From the NCBI GenBank assembly GCA_003601535.1, contig PIXW01000250.1, positions 1 to 5,136 on the forward strand: a DNA stretch of 5,136 bases. Reading direction: 5' to 3'. The notes under the pieces are model-generated. The model saw only the letters and a list, made by a program, of their open reading frames with translations, did not search any database and was not told the origin of the DNA. This stretch comes from ANME-2 cluster archaeon (GTDB taxonomy: Archaea > Halobacteriota > Methanosarcinia > Methanosarcinales > Methanogasteraceae). A program made the position numbers and the translations under genes. Positions 1-4,936 of the stretch are shown here, piece by piece. Each line of letters begins with the position of its first letter. The first letter of the stretch is position 1.

Positions 1-311
1 GGGAAATTATGTGGAACAGAGACCTGTGTTATCCCTTCATCACGCAGAAGTTCGGATACAACCAGACAGTATGCTCTTTCTCTCCCGTGCCGTTTCAGTT
101 TCTCGATCACACCATAATCTGTGGTTGTGCGGATGTCGCTGATCCGCGACTCCTTGCGGGCACGATCGAGTTCCATCGCTGGTACCAGGACGATCTCCTT
201 ATCTCCTGACTTTAAATATAAGAATCGATCTTCTGCAAGAAACCCGGTCGCGTAGTACATATCCTGGTTGTGGATGCTGCAATCGACCATGAGGAAGGAG
301 TTAGAAGCCAT
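1..311 (-). CDS. M24-family (Xaa-Pro aminopeptidase-like) protein, N-terminal part, cut by window edge
   Basis: Reading leftwards from an ATG at 311-309, the frame stays open for 103 codons to the window edge. The protein begins MASNSFLMVDCSIHNQDMYY and continues with ATGF, then a short hydrophilic stretch, then IVLVPAMELDRARKES. A Tyr-x-Thr-Gly-Phe stretch followed by a strand and a 'V-P-x-M-E-x-x-R-A-R' segment is typical of the creatinase-type N-terminal domain that precedes the metal-binding pita-bread domain in M24 peptidases such as prolidase and aminopeptidase P. The catalytic metal ligands would lie beyond the edge, so peptidase activity cannot be judged. It is the last visible gene of the leftward cluster, 19 bases after the metallophosphoesterase. 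There is no Shine-Dalgarno before the ATG, and a TATA-like TTTAATAA lies 27-34 bases upstream, so it may have its own leaderless transcript. The family call is from sequence resemblance; a cytosolic proline-specific peptidase is the likely role, not a proven one. Confidence 0.72.
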   Translation of the reverse strand, partial: MASNSFLMVDCSIHNQDMYYATGFLAEDRFLYLKSGDKEIVLVPAMELDRARKESRISDIRTTTDYGVIEKLKRHGRERAYCLVVSELLRDEGITQVSVPHNF

Positions 312-330
312 AAAACTTAAATTAAAGAGA

Positions 331-978
331 TTAAAGGTTATTAAACTTCACATCGATATCCTCATTGATCGTGATTATCGCACTCCGCCCCTGTGATGCC
401 TGCCCGACATTCACGATTGTGGTACCATTCCTGACCATCGTCCCCTGATCCTCATGGATGTGTCCGCACACGATCAGATCAACCTTGCCAATTGCGCCTG
501 CAATCGCCTCGCTTCCTGCATTTCCGCCAGGAACTCGATCGAGTGTGTTCTTTGGGGGCGCATGTGACAACAGCACGATTCTTCCCCCGATCCGATCTGC
601 CTGATCCAACAGATCATCCAGCATCGTTTTCAATTCATCTTCTGACCGCTCAAATGTGGTGTCAAACGGCGTTGGGTTCGAGCCGCCGATACCGATAAAT
701 GTAATATCTCCGATCGTTTGCACAGCATTGTCCAGATTGATGGCTTTTGATGCGTCAAGGGTGGAAAGAATACTTCTTTGATCGCAGTTTCCAGGGATTG
801 CAAGTACAGGACACCCAAGCGGTTCGAGCAGATCAAAGAGTTCATAAGCCAGTTCATCAGGTCCGAAATTGGTGATATCGCCAGCCAAAAGCACACAATC
901 AACCTCTCCTGCCTCACGCATAAGGAGCGGGATGTGCGCATAATCGCCGTGCGGGTCTGATATTGCCAGTAATCTCAT
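331..978 (-). CDS. Calcineurin-like metallophosphoesterase
   Basis: This is a 215-residue cytosolic phosphoesterase with all the usual metal-binding motifs in order: D8-x-H10 in ISDPHGD, GD at 33-34 in LLAGDITNFG, GN at 63-64 in PGNCD, H139 in LLSHAPP and GHIH at 172-175. It has no signal peptide or membrane segment. The length is normal for a single-domain member of the superfamily, and the IGGSNPTPF stretch after the third motif resembles archaeal members of the PAE1087-like type. Substrate cannot be read from the motifs. An ATG at 999 would give seven more residues, but the start at 978 is preferred: GAGGTGA followed by five bases stands before it, and the protein then begins MRLLAISDPHGD as in relatives. 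It lies 36 bases after dacZ with no promoter-like sequence between, so the two are probably co-transcribed. That makes a nucleotide substrate linked to c-di-AMP worth considering (inference). Confidence 0.9.
   Translation of the reverse strand: MRLLAISDPHGDYAHIPLLMREAGEVDCVLLAGDITNFGPDELAYELFDLLEPLGCPVLAIPGNCDQRSILSTLDASKAINLDNAVQTIGDITFIGIGGSNPTPFDTTFERSEDELKTMLDDLLDQADRIGGRIVLLSHAPPKNTLDRVPGGNAGSEAIAGAIGKVDLIVCGHIHEDQGTMVRNGTTIVNVGQASQGRSAIITINEDIDVKFNNL
338..345 (-). promoter_or_regulatory. TATA-like box for the M24 gene, inside the 3' end of the preceding gene
   Basis: On the minus strand TTTAATAA lies 27-34 bases before the ATG at 311. The ATG has no Shine-Dalgarno; the leader region is TCTCTTTAATTTAAGTTTT. 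This spacing fits a leaderless archaeal transcript starting at or next to the ATG. The box overlaps the last codons of the metallophosphoesterase gene, where AT-rich sequence also encodes Phe-Asn-Asn-Leu, so it may be chance. Confidence 0.33.
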
Positions 979-983
979 TATGT

Positions 984-990
984 TCACCTC
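984..990 (-). promoter_or_regulatory. Shine-Dalgarno that sets the metallophosphoesterase start
   Basis: On the minus strand GAGGTGA is followed by ACATA and then ATG at 978. It matches the archaeal anti-Shine-Dalgarno well and decides for this ATG over the one at 999, which lies upstream of the site. Confidence 0.8.
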
Positions 991-1014
991 GACTGACATG
1001 ATGGTCTGTCTGAC

Positions 1015-1827
1015 TTAAGTATGTTGCGATATCTCGATCACCTGCTTTCCACCCTGATATATCCTGACCACTCCTGATGCAGAGACAACGATCGCAGCCG
1101 CACCAGTTTCAGCGGTGATTGCGGCTGATGCGGCATGACGCCCGCCGAGACCCTGCTGAATATGTACCGATCTGGCATCAACATCAAGATATCTGCCGGA
1201 TGCGCAGGCAATTCCATCGCCAGATATCACAAAAACACCGTCCAGTTGTGCGAATTCCTTAAATGTCTCCCAGTTATCCCTGTTCGTGATCAGTCTCTCA
1301 TGCTCTCCGTGCCCTTTGAATGGATTCAACAGGAGTTGGTGCGATCGTGCAAGAACCTCGGTCTCATCACCGATAATAAACGCTGTGCCGAGGTGCCTGC
1401 CCTCTCTTCCTTCGAGACTGAATTCGAGAGCAAGATTCAGGACTGCACGAAAAACATCCGGCTCTACCGATTCCTCGCATCTTCGCAGTGATTCTACGAC
1501 AGGACTCTCTCCTGGGTCGTATACAACGATCGAATTGATACTCCGGGCATCGATCACCCCAACGACTGCACCGCTGATGCTGCCTTCGATATATCCGGTA
1601 TCAGCGATCTTCCGGATGCATTCCTGCAGCGCGATCTCTTCTTTCTCGATATAGTCTGGTGGTACAATCCGGTATAACAGGTCAGATGTCTGTCTCGGCA
1701 GAATCACGACCGGAATGTCTGTTTCTATAGGTTCCGAAGCATAAGAATCCGGGAGCAATATGGCAGACGCCTGAATGCGTTCTGCAATATCGACAGCAGA
1801 CTGGATGATTGCCTGTTTTATGTGCAT
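1015..1827 (-). CDS. dacZ: Archaeal diadenylate cyclase (DacZ type), DisA_N/DUF147 domain
   Basis: This 270-residue protein should make cyclic di-AMP from two ATP. Residues 1 to about 125 form an alpha/beta domain like the C-terminal domain of pyruvate kinase (IIQSAVDIAERIQASAILL), as in archaeal DacZ. Residues about 126-265 form the cyclase domain, with GRHLGTAFIIGDE at 143-155, DGV at 196-198 in the place of the DGA motif, and GLGGRHAASAAIT at 226-238 in the place of the RHR motif, followed by AAAIVVSASGVVRIYQGG. Full length matches the family. Both catalytic motifs differ by one residue from the bacterial consensus (DGV, RHA); I believe the second is common in archaea but could not compare. 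The start at 1827 has GAGGGG five bases upstream. It sits between tsr3 and the phosphoesterase gene, reading the same way. A weak TATA-like CTTTTTATGG at 1870-1861 could give it an extra promoter. In Haloferax, c-di-AMP is essential and linked to osmotic control. Confidence 0.88.
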   Translation of the reverse strand: MHIKQAIIQSAVDIAERIQASAILLPDSYASEPIETDIPVVILPRQTSDLLYRIVPPDYIEKEEIALQECIRKIADTGYIEGSISGAVVGVIDARSINSIVVYDPGESPVVESLRRCEESVEPDVFRAVLNLALEFSLEGREGRHLGTAFIIGDETEVLARSHQLLLNPFKGHGEHERLITNRDNWETFKEFAQLDGVFVISGDGIACASGRYLDVDARSVHIQQGLGGRHAASAAITAETGAAAIVVSASGVVRIYQGGKQVIEISQHT

Positions 1828-1832
1828 GAAAT

Positions 1833-1838
1833 CCCCTC
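1833..1838 (-). promoter_or_regulatory. Shine-Dalgarno of dacZ
   Basis: On the minus strand GAGGGG is followed by ATTTC and the ATG at 1827. This supports the chosen start. Confidence 0.7.
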
Positions 1839-1875
1839 AATCTTATGTATGCGTGTATTCCATAAAAAGATACCT

Positions 1876-2364
1876 TCAGAGATACTCGCTCTGAATCGCT
1901 ATGATCTCAGAACTGTCCTTTGCATGCGCATACTCCTCCAGCAACTGGTGATTCAATTCAAGAAAGGTGTGCCCCCATTTGAACTTTCCGAGTATGAGAG
2001 ATGGCTGCTCGCGCTCGCCAAGAATATACAGAGCAGCAGCGAATGCCTCGACAGTCGTGAGTTTGAACGGCTTTCCGAAGTTTACAGGGTTTGCAGCAAC
2101 CAGATACGGAAGAGCCCTCTGCCGTATGTGATGAAGTTTCTTGAAGACCTCTTCTGCATATTCCCATGAACAATCCAGCACAGAGATGCCTGCGCACACA
2201 TCATTCGGAGCAAGCGCTCTTGGCGAGAATGGACTCAACAGTATCGATCTGCGTGGCAATCCTGCTATGCTGCGCCGCTCCACAAGCCCGAACCGCAGCA
2301 GTTTCTTGCCTGTACATTTCTTTGGATCGCACTGGTTTGCGTGATACAGATATAGCGGAAGCAT
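1876..2364 (-). CDS. tsr3: Tsr3 (DUF367): rRNA small-subunit aminocarboxypropyltransferase
   Basis: Tsr3 moves the 3-amino-3-carboxypropyl group of S-adenosylmethionine onto a (methyl)pseudouridine in helix 31 of small-subunit rRNA, late in ribosome assembly. The 162-residue protein carries the family pattern throughout: [15 protein letters not shown] at 8-22, [13 protein letters not shown] at 41-53, VLDCSWE at 62-68, [18 protein letters not shown] at 85-102, [12 protein letters not shown] at 106-117, [12 protein letters not shown] at 127-138 and a closing IQSEYL. It has the short archaeal form without the long tail of the yeast protein. The ATG at 2364 is the natural start. The ribosome site is weak (AGGT nine bases upstream). 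It heads the leftward gene cluster, 48 bases before dacZ, and diverges from npdG. Identity is firm; the exact modified base in this organism is inferred from the family. Confidence 0.93.
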   Translation of the reverse strand: MLPLYLYHANQCDPKKCTGKKLLRFGLVERRSIAGLPRRSILLSPFSPRALAPNDVCAGISVLDCSWEYAEEVFKKLHHIRQRALPYLVAANPVNFGKPFKLTTVEAFAAALYILGEREQPSLILGKFKWGHTFLELNHQLLEEYAHAKDSSEIIAIQSEYL

Positions 2365-2400
2365 CTTTTCAGTACCTGTAGATCCGTTTGGCTATCAGAT

Positions 2401-2414
2401 GTACTTACGAGTAC
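2401..2414. promoter_or_regulatory. Perfect inverted repeat in the divergent tsr3/npdG region (possible operator)
   Basis: GTACT-TACG-AGTAC has two 5-base arms around a 4-base spacer. It lies 37-50 bases upstream of the tsr3 ATG and just upstream of the npdG BRE/TATA, where a regulator could affect either gene. No known operator is recognised. Confidence 0.3.
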
Positions 2415-2424
2415 CGGTGTTCAT

Positions 2425-2439
2425 CCAAAACTTAATGTA
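2425..2439 (+). promoter_or_regulatory. BRE/TATA promoter of npdG, leaderless type
   Basis: CCAAAA (BRE-like, 2425-2430) is followed by CTTAATGTA (2431-2439), 23-31 bases before the ATG at 2462. The bases just before the ATG, ACCATCTCGACTCT, contain no Shine-Dalgarno. Spacing and lack of a ribosome site together suggest that transcription starts at or next to the ATG. The reverse strand of the same patch, AAATACATTAAG, could serve tsr3 with a leader of about 40 bases. Confidence 0.55.
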
Positions 2440-2448
2440 TTTCGTACA
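2436..2448. promoter_or_regulatory. Inverted repeat overlapping the npdG TATA box (possible operator)
   Basis: TGTA-TTTCG-TACA overlaps the downstream edge of the npdG TATA box and extends towards the start. A protein bound here would block the promoter. It loosely resembles the inverted repeat at 2401-2414 (GTA, TT, CG and TAC in the same order). Arms of four bases are short, so chance is possible. Confidence 0.25.
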
Positions 2449-2461
2449 CCATCTCGACTCT

Positions 2462-3115
2462 ATGAAAATAGCAATTCTTGGCGGAACCGGTGACATCGGT
2501 GAGGGGTTTGCACTGAACTGGGCAGCAAGACATCAGATCCGCATCGGTTCACGCAAAAGCGAGAAGGCAGAGATAGCAGCGGAACAGTACAGAGAGGCGC
2601 TTTCGGATCACGAATTGAAAGGCGGTATTCAGGGATTTGATAACAGAACCGCAGCCGAAGGTGCCGATGTGATCATACTCACCGTGCCTTACACGCATGT
2701 TTCCGGCGTGATCGATACCGTGCGCCCGGTGCTTAAGGATCAGATCATCGTGTCTCCGGTCGTTCCGATGATCAAAAACGAATATTTCGAGTACAATCCT
2801 CCAAAACAGGGGAGTGCGGCAGAGGAGATTTTGGAGATGCTGCCGCACGGCATGTCTGTGGTTGCGGCATACCACACCATCGCTTCAGGAAGACTGTGCA
2901 GTCTCGATCCTGCGTTCAAATGTGATGTGCTGATCTGCGGCGATGATCGACGCTCAAAGGATGCGATAATCGCGCTTACCGATGAAGTCGAATGCCTGCG
3001 CCCGCTGGACGCCGGTCCGCTCGCAGCAGCGAAGATGATCGAATCGCTCACGCCACTACTGCTCAATCTTGCCATGTTAAACCACCTGAAGGACCCGGGC
3101 ATCAAGGTTCTGTAA
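2462..3115 (+). CDS. npdG: F420-dependent NADP reductase (F420H2:NADP oxidoreductase)
   Basis: The 217-residue enzyme transfers hydride between coenzyme F420H2 and NADP+ in the cytosol, supplying NADPH in F420-containing archaea. Visible features are MKIAILGGTGDIGEG, with the nucleotide-binding glycine loop at 7-15; GSRKSEKAE at 29-37, whose Ser-Arg-Lys fits binding of the NADP 2'-phosphate; VVAAYHTI at 133-140; VLICGDD at 156-162; and the family signature RPLDAGPL...ESLTPLLLN at 180-202, ending GIKVL. Length agrees with the Archaeoglobus enzyme. The ATG at 2399 would add 21 residues (MYLRVPVF...) that lie across the promoter and resemble nothing, so the ATG at 2462 is preferred. The gene diverges from tsr3. 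Its TAA is directly followed by the ATG of the phosphatidyltransferase, so the two are surely co-transcribed; NADPH for lipid synthesis is one possible link (inference). Confidence 0.95.
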   Translation: MKIAILGGTGDIGEGFALNWAARHQIRIGSRKSEKAEIAAEQYREALSDHELKGGIQGFDNRTAAEGADVIILTVPYTHVSGVIDTVRPVLKDQIIVSPVVPMIKNEYFEYNPPKQGSAAEEILEMLPHGMSVVAAYHTIASGRLCSLDPAFKCDVLICGDDRRSKDAIIALTDEVECLRPLDAGPLAAAKMIESLTPLLLNLAMLNHLKDPGIKVL

Positions 3116-3739
3116 ATGTCGCTTGATTTCCTGCGTCCGCATGCAAAAAACATCCTGAAACCGATTGCTGTTATTTTATCCCGTGCTGGCGCCACCCCTG
3201 ACGCCATGTCGATCATTTCACTGATCTTTGCTATCTGCGCGGGACTATTGTACACGATATCAGATGGCAGTAGAACGCTTGTGCTTCTTTCCGGCGGGCT
3301 GGTACTGCTCAACGGGATTGCGGATGCCATGGATGGCGAGATCGCAAGGCATTCCGGTACTGCTTGTATGCGCGGCGATTTTCTGGATCATGTGATCGAC
3401 CGGTATGCGGATGTATTTATCATCTGCGGGATATTTTTTGGAGAGTATGTGGACTGGCGGATCGGAGTTGCAGCAATCGTCGGCACGCTTCTGACCAGTT
3501 ATCTTGGAACGCAGGCGCAGGCAGTTGGTATTGGCAGGTATTACGGTGGAATGTTCGGCAGGGCCGACCGTCTGGTAATTATAATTGTTGCAAGTCTCCT
3601 GTACTTTCTGTATCCTCATGAAATCTATGGGTTCTCGTTTCCAGGATGGTCTCTGGTGTTGATCGCAGTAGTGAGCAATATCACAGCACTGCAGCGATTC
3701 GTATATATATGGAAGAGGCTGGGCATACGCCAAGGGTGA
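3116..3739 (+). CDS. CDP-alcohol phosphatidyltransferase, probably archaetidylinositol phosphate synthase
   Basis: This 207-residue integral membrane enzyme joins a CDP-archaeol to an alcohol in polar lipid synthesis. The full catalytic motif is present: D70-x2-D73-G74-x2-A77-R78-x8-G87-x3-D91-x3-D95 (DAMDGEIAR, then GDFLDHVID). About six hydrophobic segments are visible, near 33-49, 53-70, 98-109, 116-132, 153-167 and 177-190. The segment DRYADVFIICGI after the motif and the FGRADRL stretch at 147-153 resemble archaeal enzymes that use inositol 1-phosphate, giving archaetidylinositol phosphate. That specificity is a guess from resemblance; archaetidylglycerol phosphate or archaetidylserine synthesis are alternatives. 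Translation starts in the base after the npdG stop codon (TAAATG), and AAGGT eight bases upstream lies inside the npdG coding end, so coupled translation is likely. Membrane location is clear from composition. Confidence 0.88.
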   Translation: MSLDFLRPHAKNILKPIAVILSRAGATPDAMSIISLIFAICAGLLYTISDGSRTLVLLSGGLVLLNGIADAMDGEIARHSGTACMRGDFLDHVIDRYADVFIICGIFFGEYVDWRIGVAAIVGTLLTSYLGTQAQAVGIGRYYGGMFGRADRLVIIIVASLLYFLYPHEIYGFSFPGWSLVLIAVVSNITALQRFVYIWKRLGIRQG

Positions 3740-3761
3740 GGTTCGAACCTTTCAGCCCCCA
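3734..3761 (+). other. tRNA-3'-end-like sequence with a 12-base palindrome at the phosphatidyltransferase stop
   Basis: AGGTTCGAACCT (3739-3750) is a perfect palindrome. Read as tRNA, TTCGAAC (3742-3748) is a T-loop, CTTTC (3749-3753) the 3' side of a T-stem, AGCCCCC (3754-3760) an acceptor strand and A3761 the discriminator, at exact tRNA spacing. The 5' side of the T-stem (TGAGG) pairs at four of five positions, two of them G-U. No GGGGGCT 5' strand lies at the proper distance upstream, which is coding sequence, so this is not a complete tRNA. It could be a tRNA remnant such as an old attachment site, a hairpin at the end of the operon, or chance. A-rich rather than T-rich sequence follows, unlike a usual terminator. 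Confidence 0.3.
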
Positions 3762-3769
3762 TTAAATAA
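3760..3769 (+). promoter_or_regulatory. TATA-like box in the gap after the phosphatidyltransferase gene
   Basis: CATTAAATAA is the most TATA-like sequence in this gap. At archaeal spacing it predicts a transcript starting near 3790, shortly before the small reading frame at 3804. It would serve that frame and possibly ttuA. Confidence 0.3.
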
Positions 3770-3803
3770 AAAACTAAAGTACCATCTGCGGAATGTGGTA
3801 GAC

Positions 3804-3935
3804 ATGTCAAAACTTTTCCAAAGCATTTTCATAACGGTTCTGAATATAATGTTTGCGATAGTTCGATCAGTAACGAACCTGTCGAGGCGGTCAGAGGATT
3901 TTTGGGCTTTGTGCGGGATATCACCCGATAAATAA
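3804..3935 (+). CDS. Possible small membrane peptide, 43 residues
   Basis: A short frame from ATG 3804 to TAA 3933-3935 reads MSKLFQSIFITVLNIMFAIV, then RSVTNLSRRSEDFWALCGIS and PDK. The first half (about 4-20) is strongly hydrophobic and could be one membrane helix; the second half is polar and basic, with SRRSEDFW. I do not recognise the protein. Support: it fills most of an otherwise empty 227-base gap, a TATA-like box lies about 40 bases upstream, and it ends 31 bases before the proposed ttuA start in another frame. Against: there is no clear Shine-Dalgarno (only GTGGT a few bases before the ATG), it is short, and a small hairpin (GTTCG 3861-3865 with CGAAC 3874-3878) lies inside it. It may be a small protein, a leader peptide for ttuA, or non-coding sequence. 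Confidence 0.3.
   Translation: MSKLFQSIFITVLNIMFAIVRSVTNLSRRSEDFWALCGISPDK
3928..3935 (+). promoter_or_regulatory. TATA-like box upstream of ttuA
   Basis: ATAAATAA lies 32-39 bases before the proposed ATA start at 3967. At usual spacing transcription would begin around 3955-3958, leaving a very short leader that just includes the AGAGGT Shine-Dalgarno at 3958-3963. TTTAATC at 3944-3950 is a second, weaker option. Confidence 0.35.
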
Positions 3936-3957
3936 CAATCACGTTTAATCACACAAC

Positions 3958-3963
3958 AGAGGT
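3958..3963 (+). promoter_or_regulatory. Shine-Dalgarno before the non-AUG start of ttuA
   Basis: AGAGGT is followed by ATCATAATCATCATC. GAGGT stands three bases before ATA 3967 and six before ATC 3970. It supports initiation upstream of the zinc-ribbon cysteines rather than at ATG 4036, which has no such site near it. Confidence 0.55.
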
Positions 3964-3966
3964 ATC

Positions 3967-4878
3967 ATAATCATCATCGAACACCCGTGCACCAAATGCG
4001 AACGCCCCGCGGTCGTATTTCAGCCGTACTCAGGCATGTATCTCTGCGAGAGGCACCTGATCGAGGATGTCACGCGAAAAGTCAAGCGAGACCTCAGGAA
4101 ATACAACATCAAGCGCGGCAGAATTGCTGTTGCATTGAGCGGAGGTAAGGACAGCACAGCACTCCTTTACCTCTTACACACCATATTCGCGCCGAACCGG
4201 CACATCAAGATCATCGCGATCACAATCGATGAGGGAATCAGGGATTACCGGGAAAAAACGATCAGAAATGCAGTCAACCTCACATCAGATCTCGGAATCC
4301 AGCATACCATCATCTCGTTTAAAGAAACTTATGGAAAACCGCTCGACGATCTCATAAAAGACAGCGATCAACCACCATGCTCTATCTGCGGGGTGCTCCG
4401 GAAAACCCTGCTCAACAAGACAGCAAGAGAACTCGGAGCCGATCATCTTGCGATCGGACACAACCTCGATGATGAAGCGCAGACCATACTGACCAATTAC
4501 CTGCGCGGCGACATCAAACGGCTGGTTCGTTTGTCATACAGAAGAACACAGCCAGGATTGATCCCGCGCATCAAACCTTTGCGACACATTCCTGAGGATG
4601 AAGTCACAGTGTATGCGAGAGCGGTTGGGCTTCCGATCTGCCCGAAGGCATGCCCGTACATGAGTACTGCATACCGGCTCGGAGTGCGGATTTCTCTGAA
4701 CGAGTTTGAAGAGAAGCACCCTGGCACCAAATACGCAATCATGCGCGGGTTCGACAGGATGGTCGATACGCTCTCTACCATATATCCTCCTGCTGCTCTC
4801 GTGCCATGCAGAATCTGCGGTGAACCATGCGGAGGCGGGCTCTGTCAGGCATGCAGGTTGCTCAGCAGGACCGGGTAG
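3967..4878 (+). CDS. ttuA: TtuA/Ncs6-family tRNA 2-thiouridine synthetase, apparent non-AUG start
   Basis: This enzyme adenylates a tRNA uridine and replaces its 2-oxygen with sulfur; position 34 (Ncs6/NcsA) or 54 (TtuA) cannot be told apart here. Numbered from ATA 3967 (303 residues): N-terminal zinc ribbon C8-x2-C11...C27-x2-H30; PP-loop SGGKDS 58-63; C138-x2-C141 plus C229 (in CPKACPYM) as probable [4Fe-4S] ligands; GHNLDDEAQ 164-172; C-terminal zinc ribbon C281-x2-C284...C293-x2-C296. The first ATG (4036) falls inside the N-terminal ribbon, after its first CxxC, so it cannot be the natural start. Upstream the frame reads (I)IIIEHPCTKCERPAVVFQPY and meets a TAA at 3946-3948, with no ATG, GTG or TTG between. 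AGAGGT at 3958-3963 points to ATA 3967 (three bases after GAGGT) or ATC 3970 (six bases, the spacing seen in neighbours). The function call is firm; the start codon is inferred. Confidence 0.9.
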   Translation: MIIIEHPCTKCERPAVVFQPYSGMYLCERHLIEDVTRKVKRDLRKYNIKRGRIAVALSGGKDSTALLYLLHTIFAPNRHIKIIAITIDEGIRDYREKTIRNAVNLTSDLGIQHTIISFKETYGKPLDDLIKDSDQPPCSICGVLRKTLLNKTARELGADHLAIGHNLDDEAQTILTNYLRGDIKRLVRLSYRRTQPGLIPRIKPLRHIPEDEVTVYARAVGLPICPKACPYMSTAYRLGVRISLNEFEEKHPGTKYAIMRGFDRMVDTLSTIYPPAALVPCRICGEPCGGGLCQACRLLSRTG

Positions 4879-4885
4879 CATCAAT

Positions 4886-4895
4886 CTTTATTTAG
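4886..4895 (+). promoter_or_regulatory. TATA-like box for thpR
   Basis: CTTTATTTAG lies in the 58-base gap after ttuA, 42-51 bases before the proposed ATA start. The expected transcript would have a leader of roughly 20 bases that includes the GAGGTGG ribosome site. thpR may also be read through from ttuA. Confidence 0.4.
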
Positions 4896-4925
4896 CTTAA
4901 GATGCCTATCAGTTTATCTGAAAAT

Positions 4926-4931
4926 GAGGTG
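4926..4931 (+). promoter_or_regulatory. Shine-Dalgarno before the ATA start of thpR
   Basis: GAGGTG (4926-4931) is followed by GTTCC and ATA 4937. Six bases separate GAGGT from the ATA, the same spacing as at dacZ and one base less than at the metallophosphoesterase gene. The in-frame TGA at 4925-4927 overlaps the site. Confidence 0.7.
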
Positions 4932-4936
4932 GTTCC

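Noticed and set aside
9..209. Plus-strand frame of 66 codons at the left edge
   Set aside because: It is antisense to the M24 peptidase frame, which is open across the whole interval and has recognisable family residues.
979..999. Upstream ATG extending the metallophosphoesterase by seven residues
   Set aside because: The Shine-Dalgarno lies inside this extension and serves the ATG at 978.
1135..1654. Plus-strand frames of 118 and 122 codons inside dacZ
   Set aside because: They are antisense to a fully conserved gene and contain no family motifs.
2399..2461. Upstream ATG extending npdG by 21 residues
   Set aside because: The extension covers the TATA box and inverted repeats, and the family starts directly with M-x-(I/V)-A-(I/L)-L-G-G-T-G, as from 2462.
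2740..3330. Long minus-strand frame (196 codons) across npdG and the lipid synthase gene
   Set aside because: It is antisense to two strongly supported genes and spans their junction; the protein is Ser/Ile-rich with no recognisable motif.
3673..3761. Complete tRNA gene ending at 3761
   Set aside because: The T-arm and acceptor 3' side look right, but the expected 5' acceptor strand is absent and the region upstream is the coding end of the lipid synthase.
3737..3775. Rho-independent type terminator after the lipid synthase gene
   Set aside because: A hairpin can form, but the following bases are A-rich (ATTAAATAAAAAACT) on the coding strand rather than T-rich.
3752..3952. Minus-strand frame (66 codons) in the gap before ttuA
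   Set aside because: It would start with GTG without a ribosome site, overlaps the tRNA-like element, and shows no protein-like features beyond composition.
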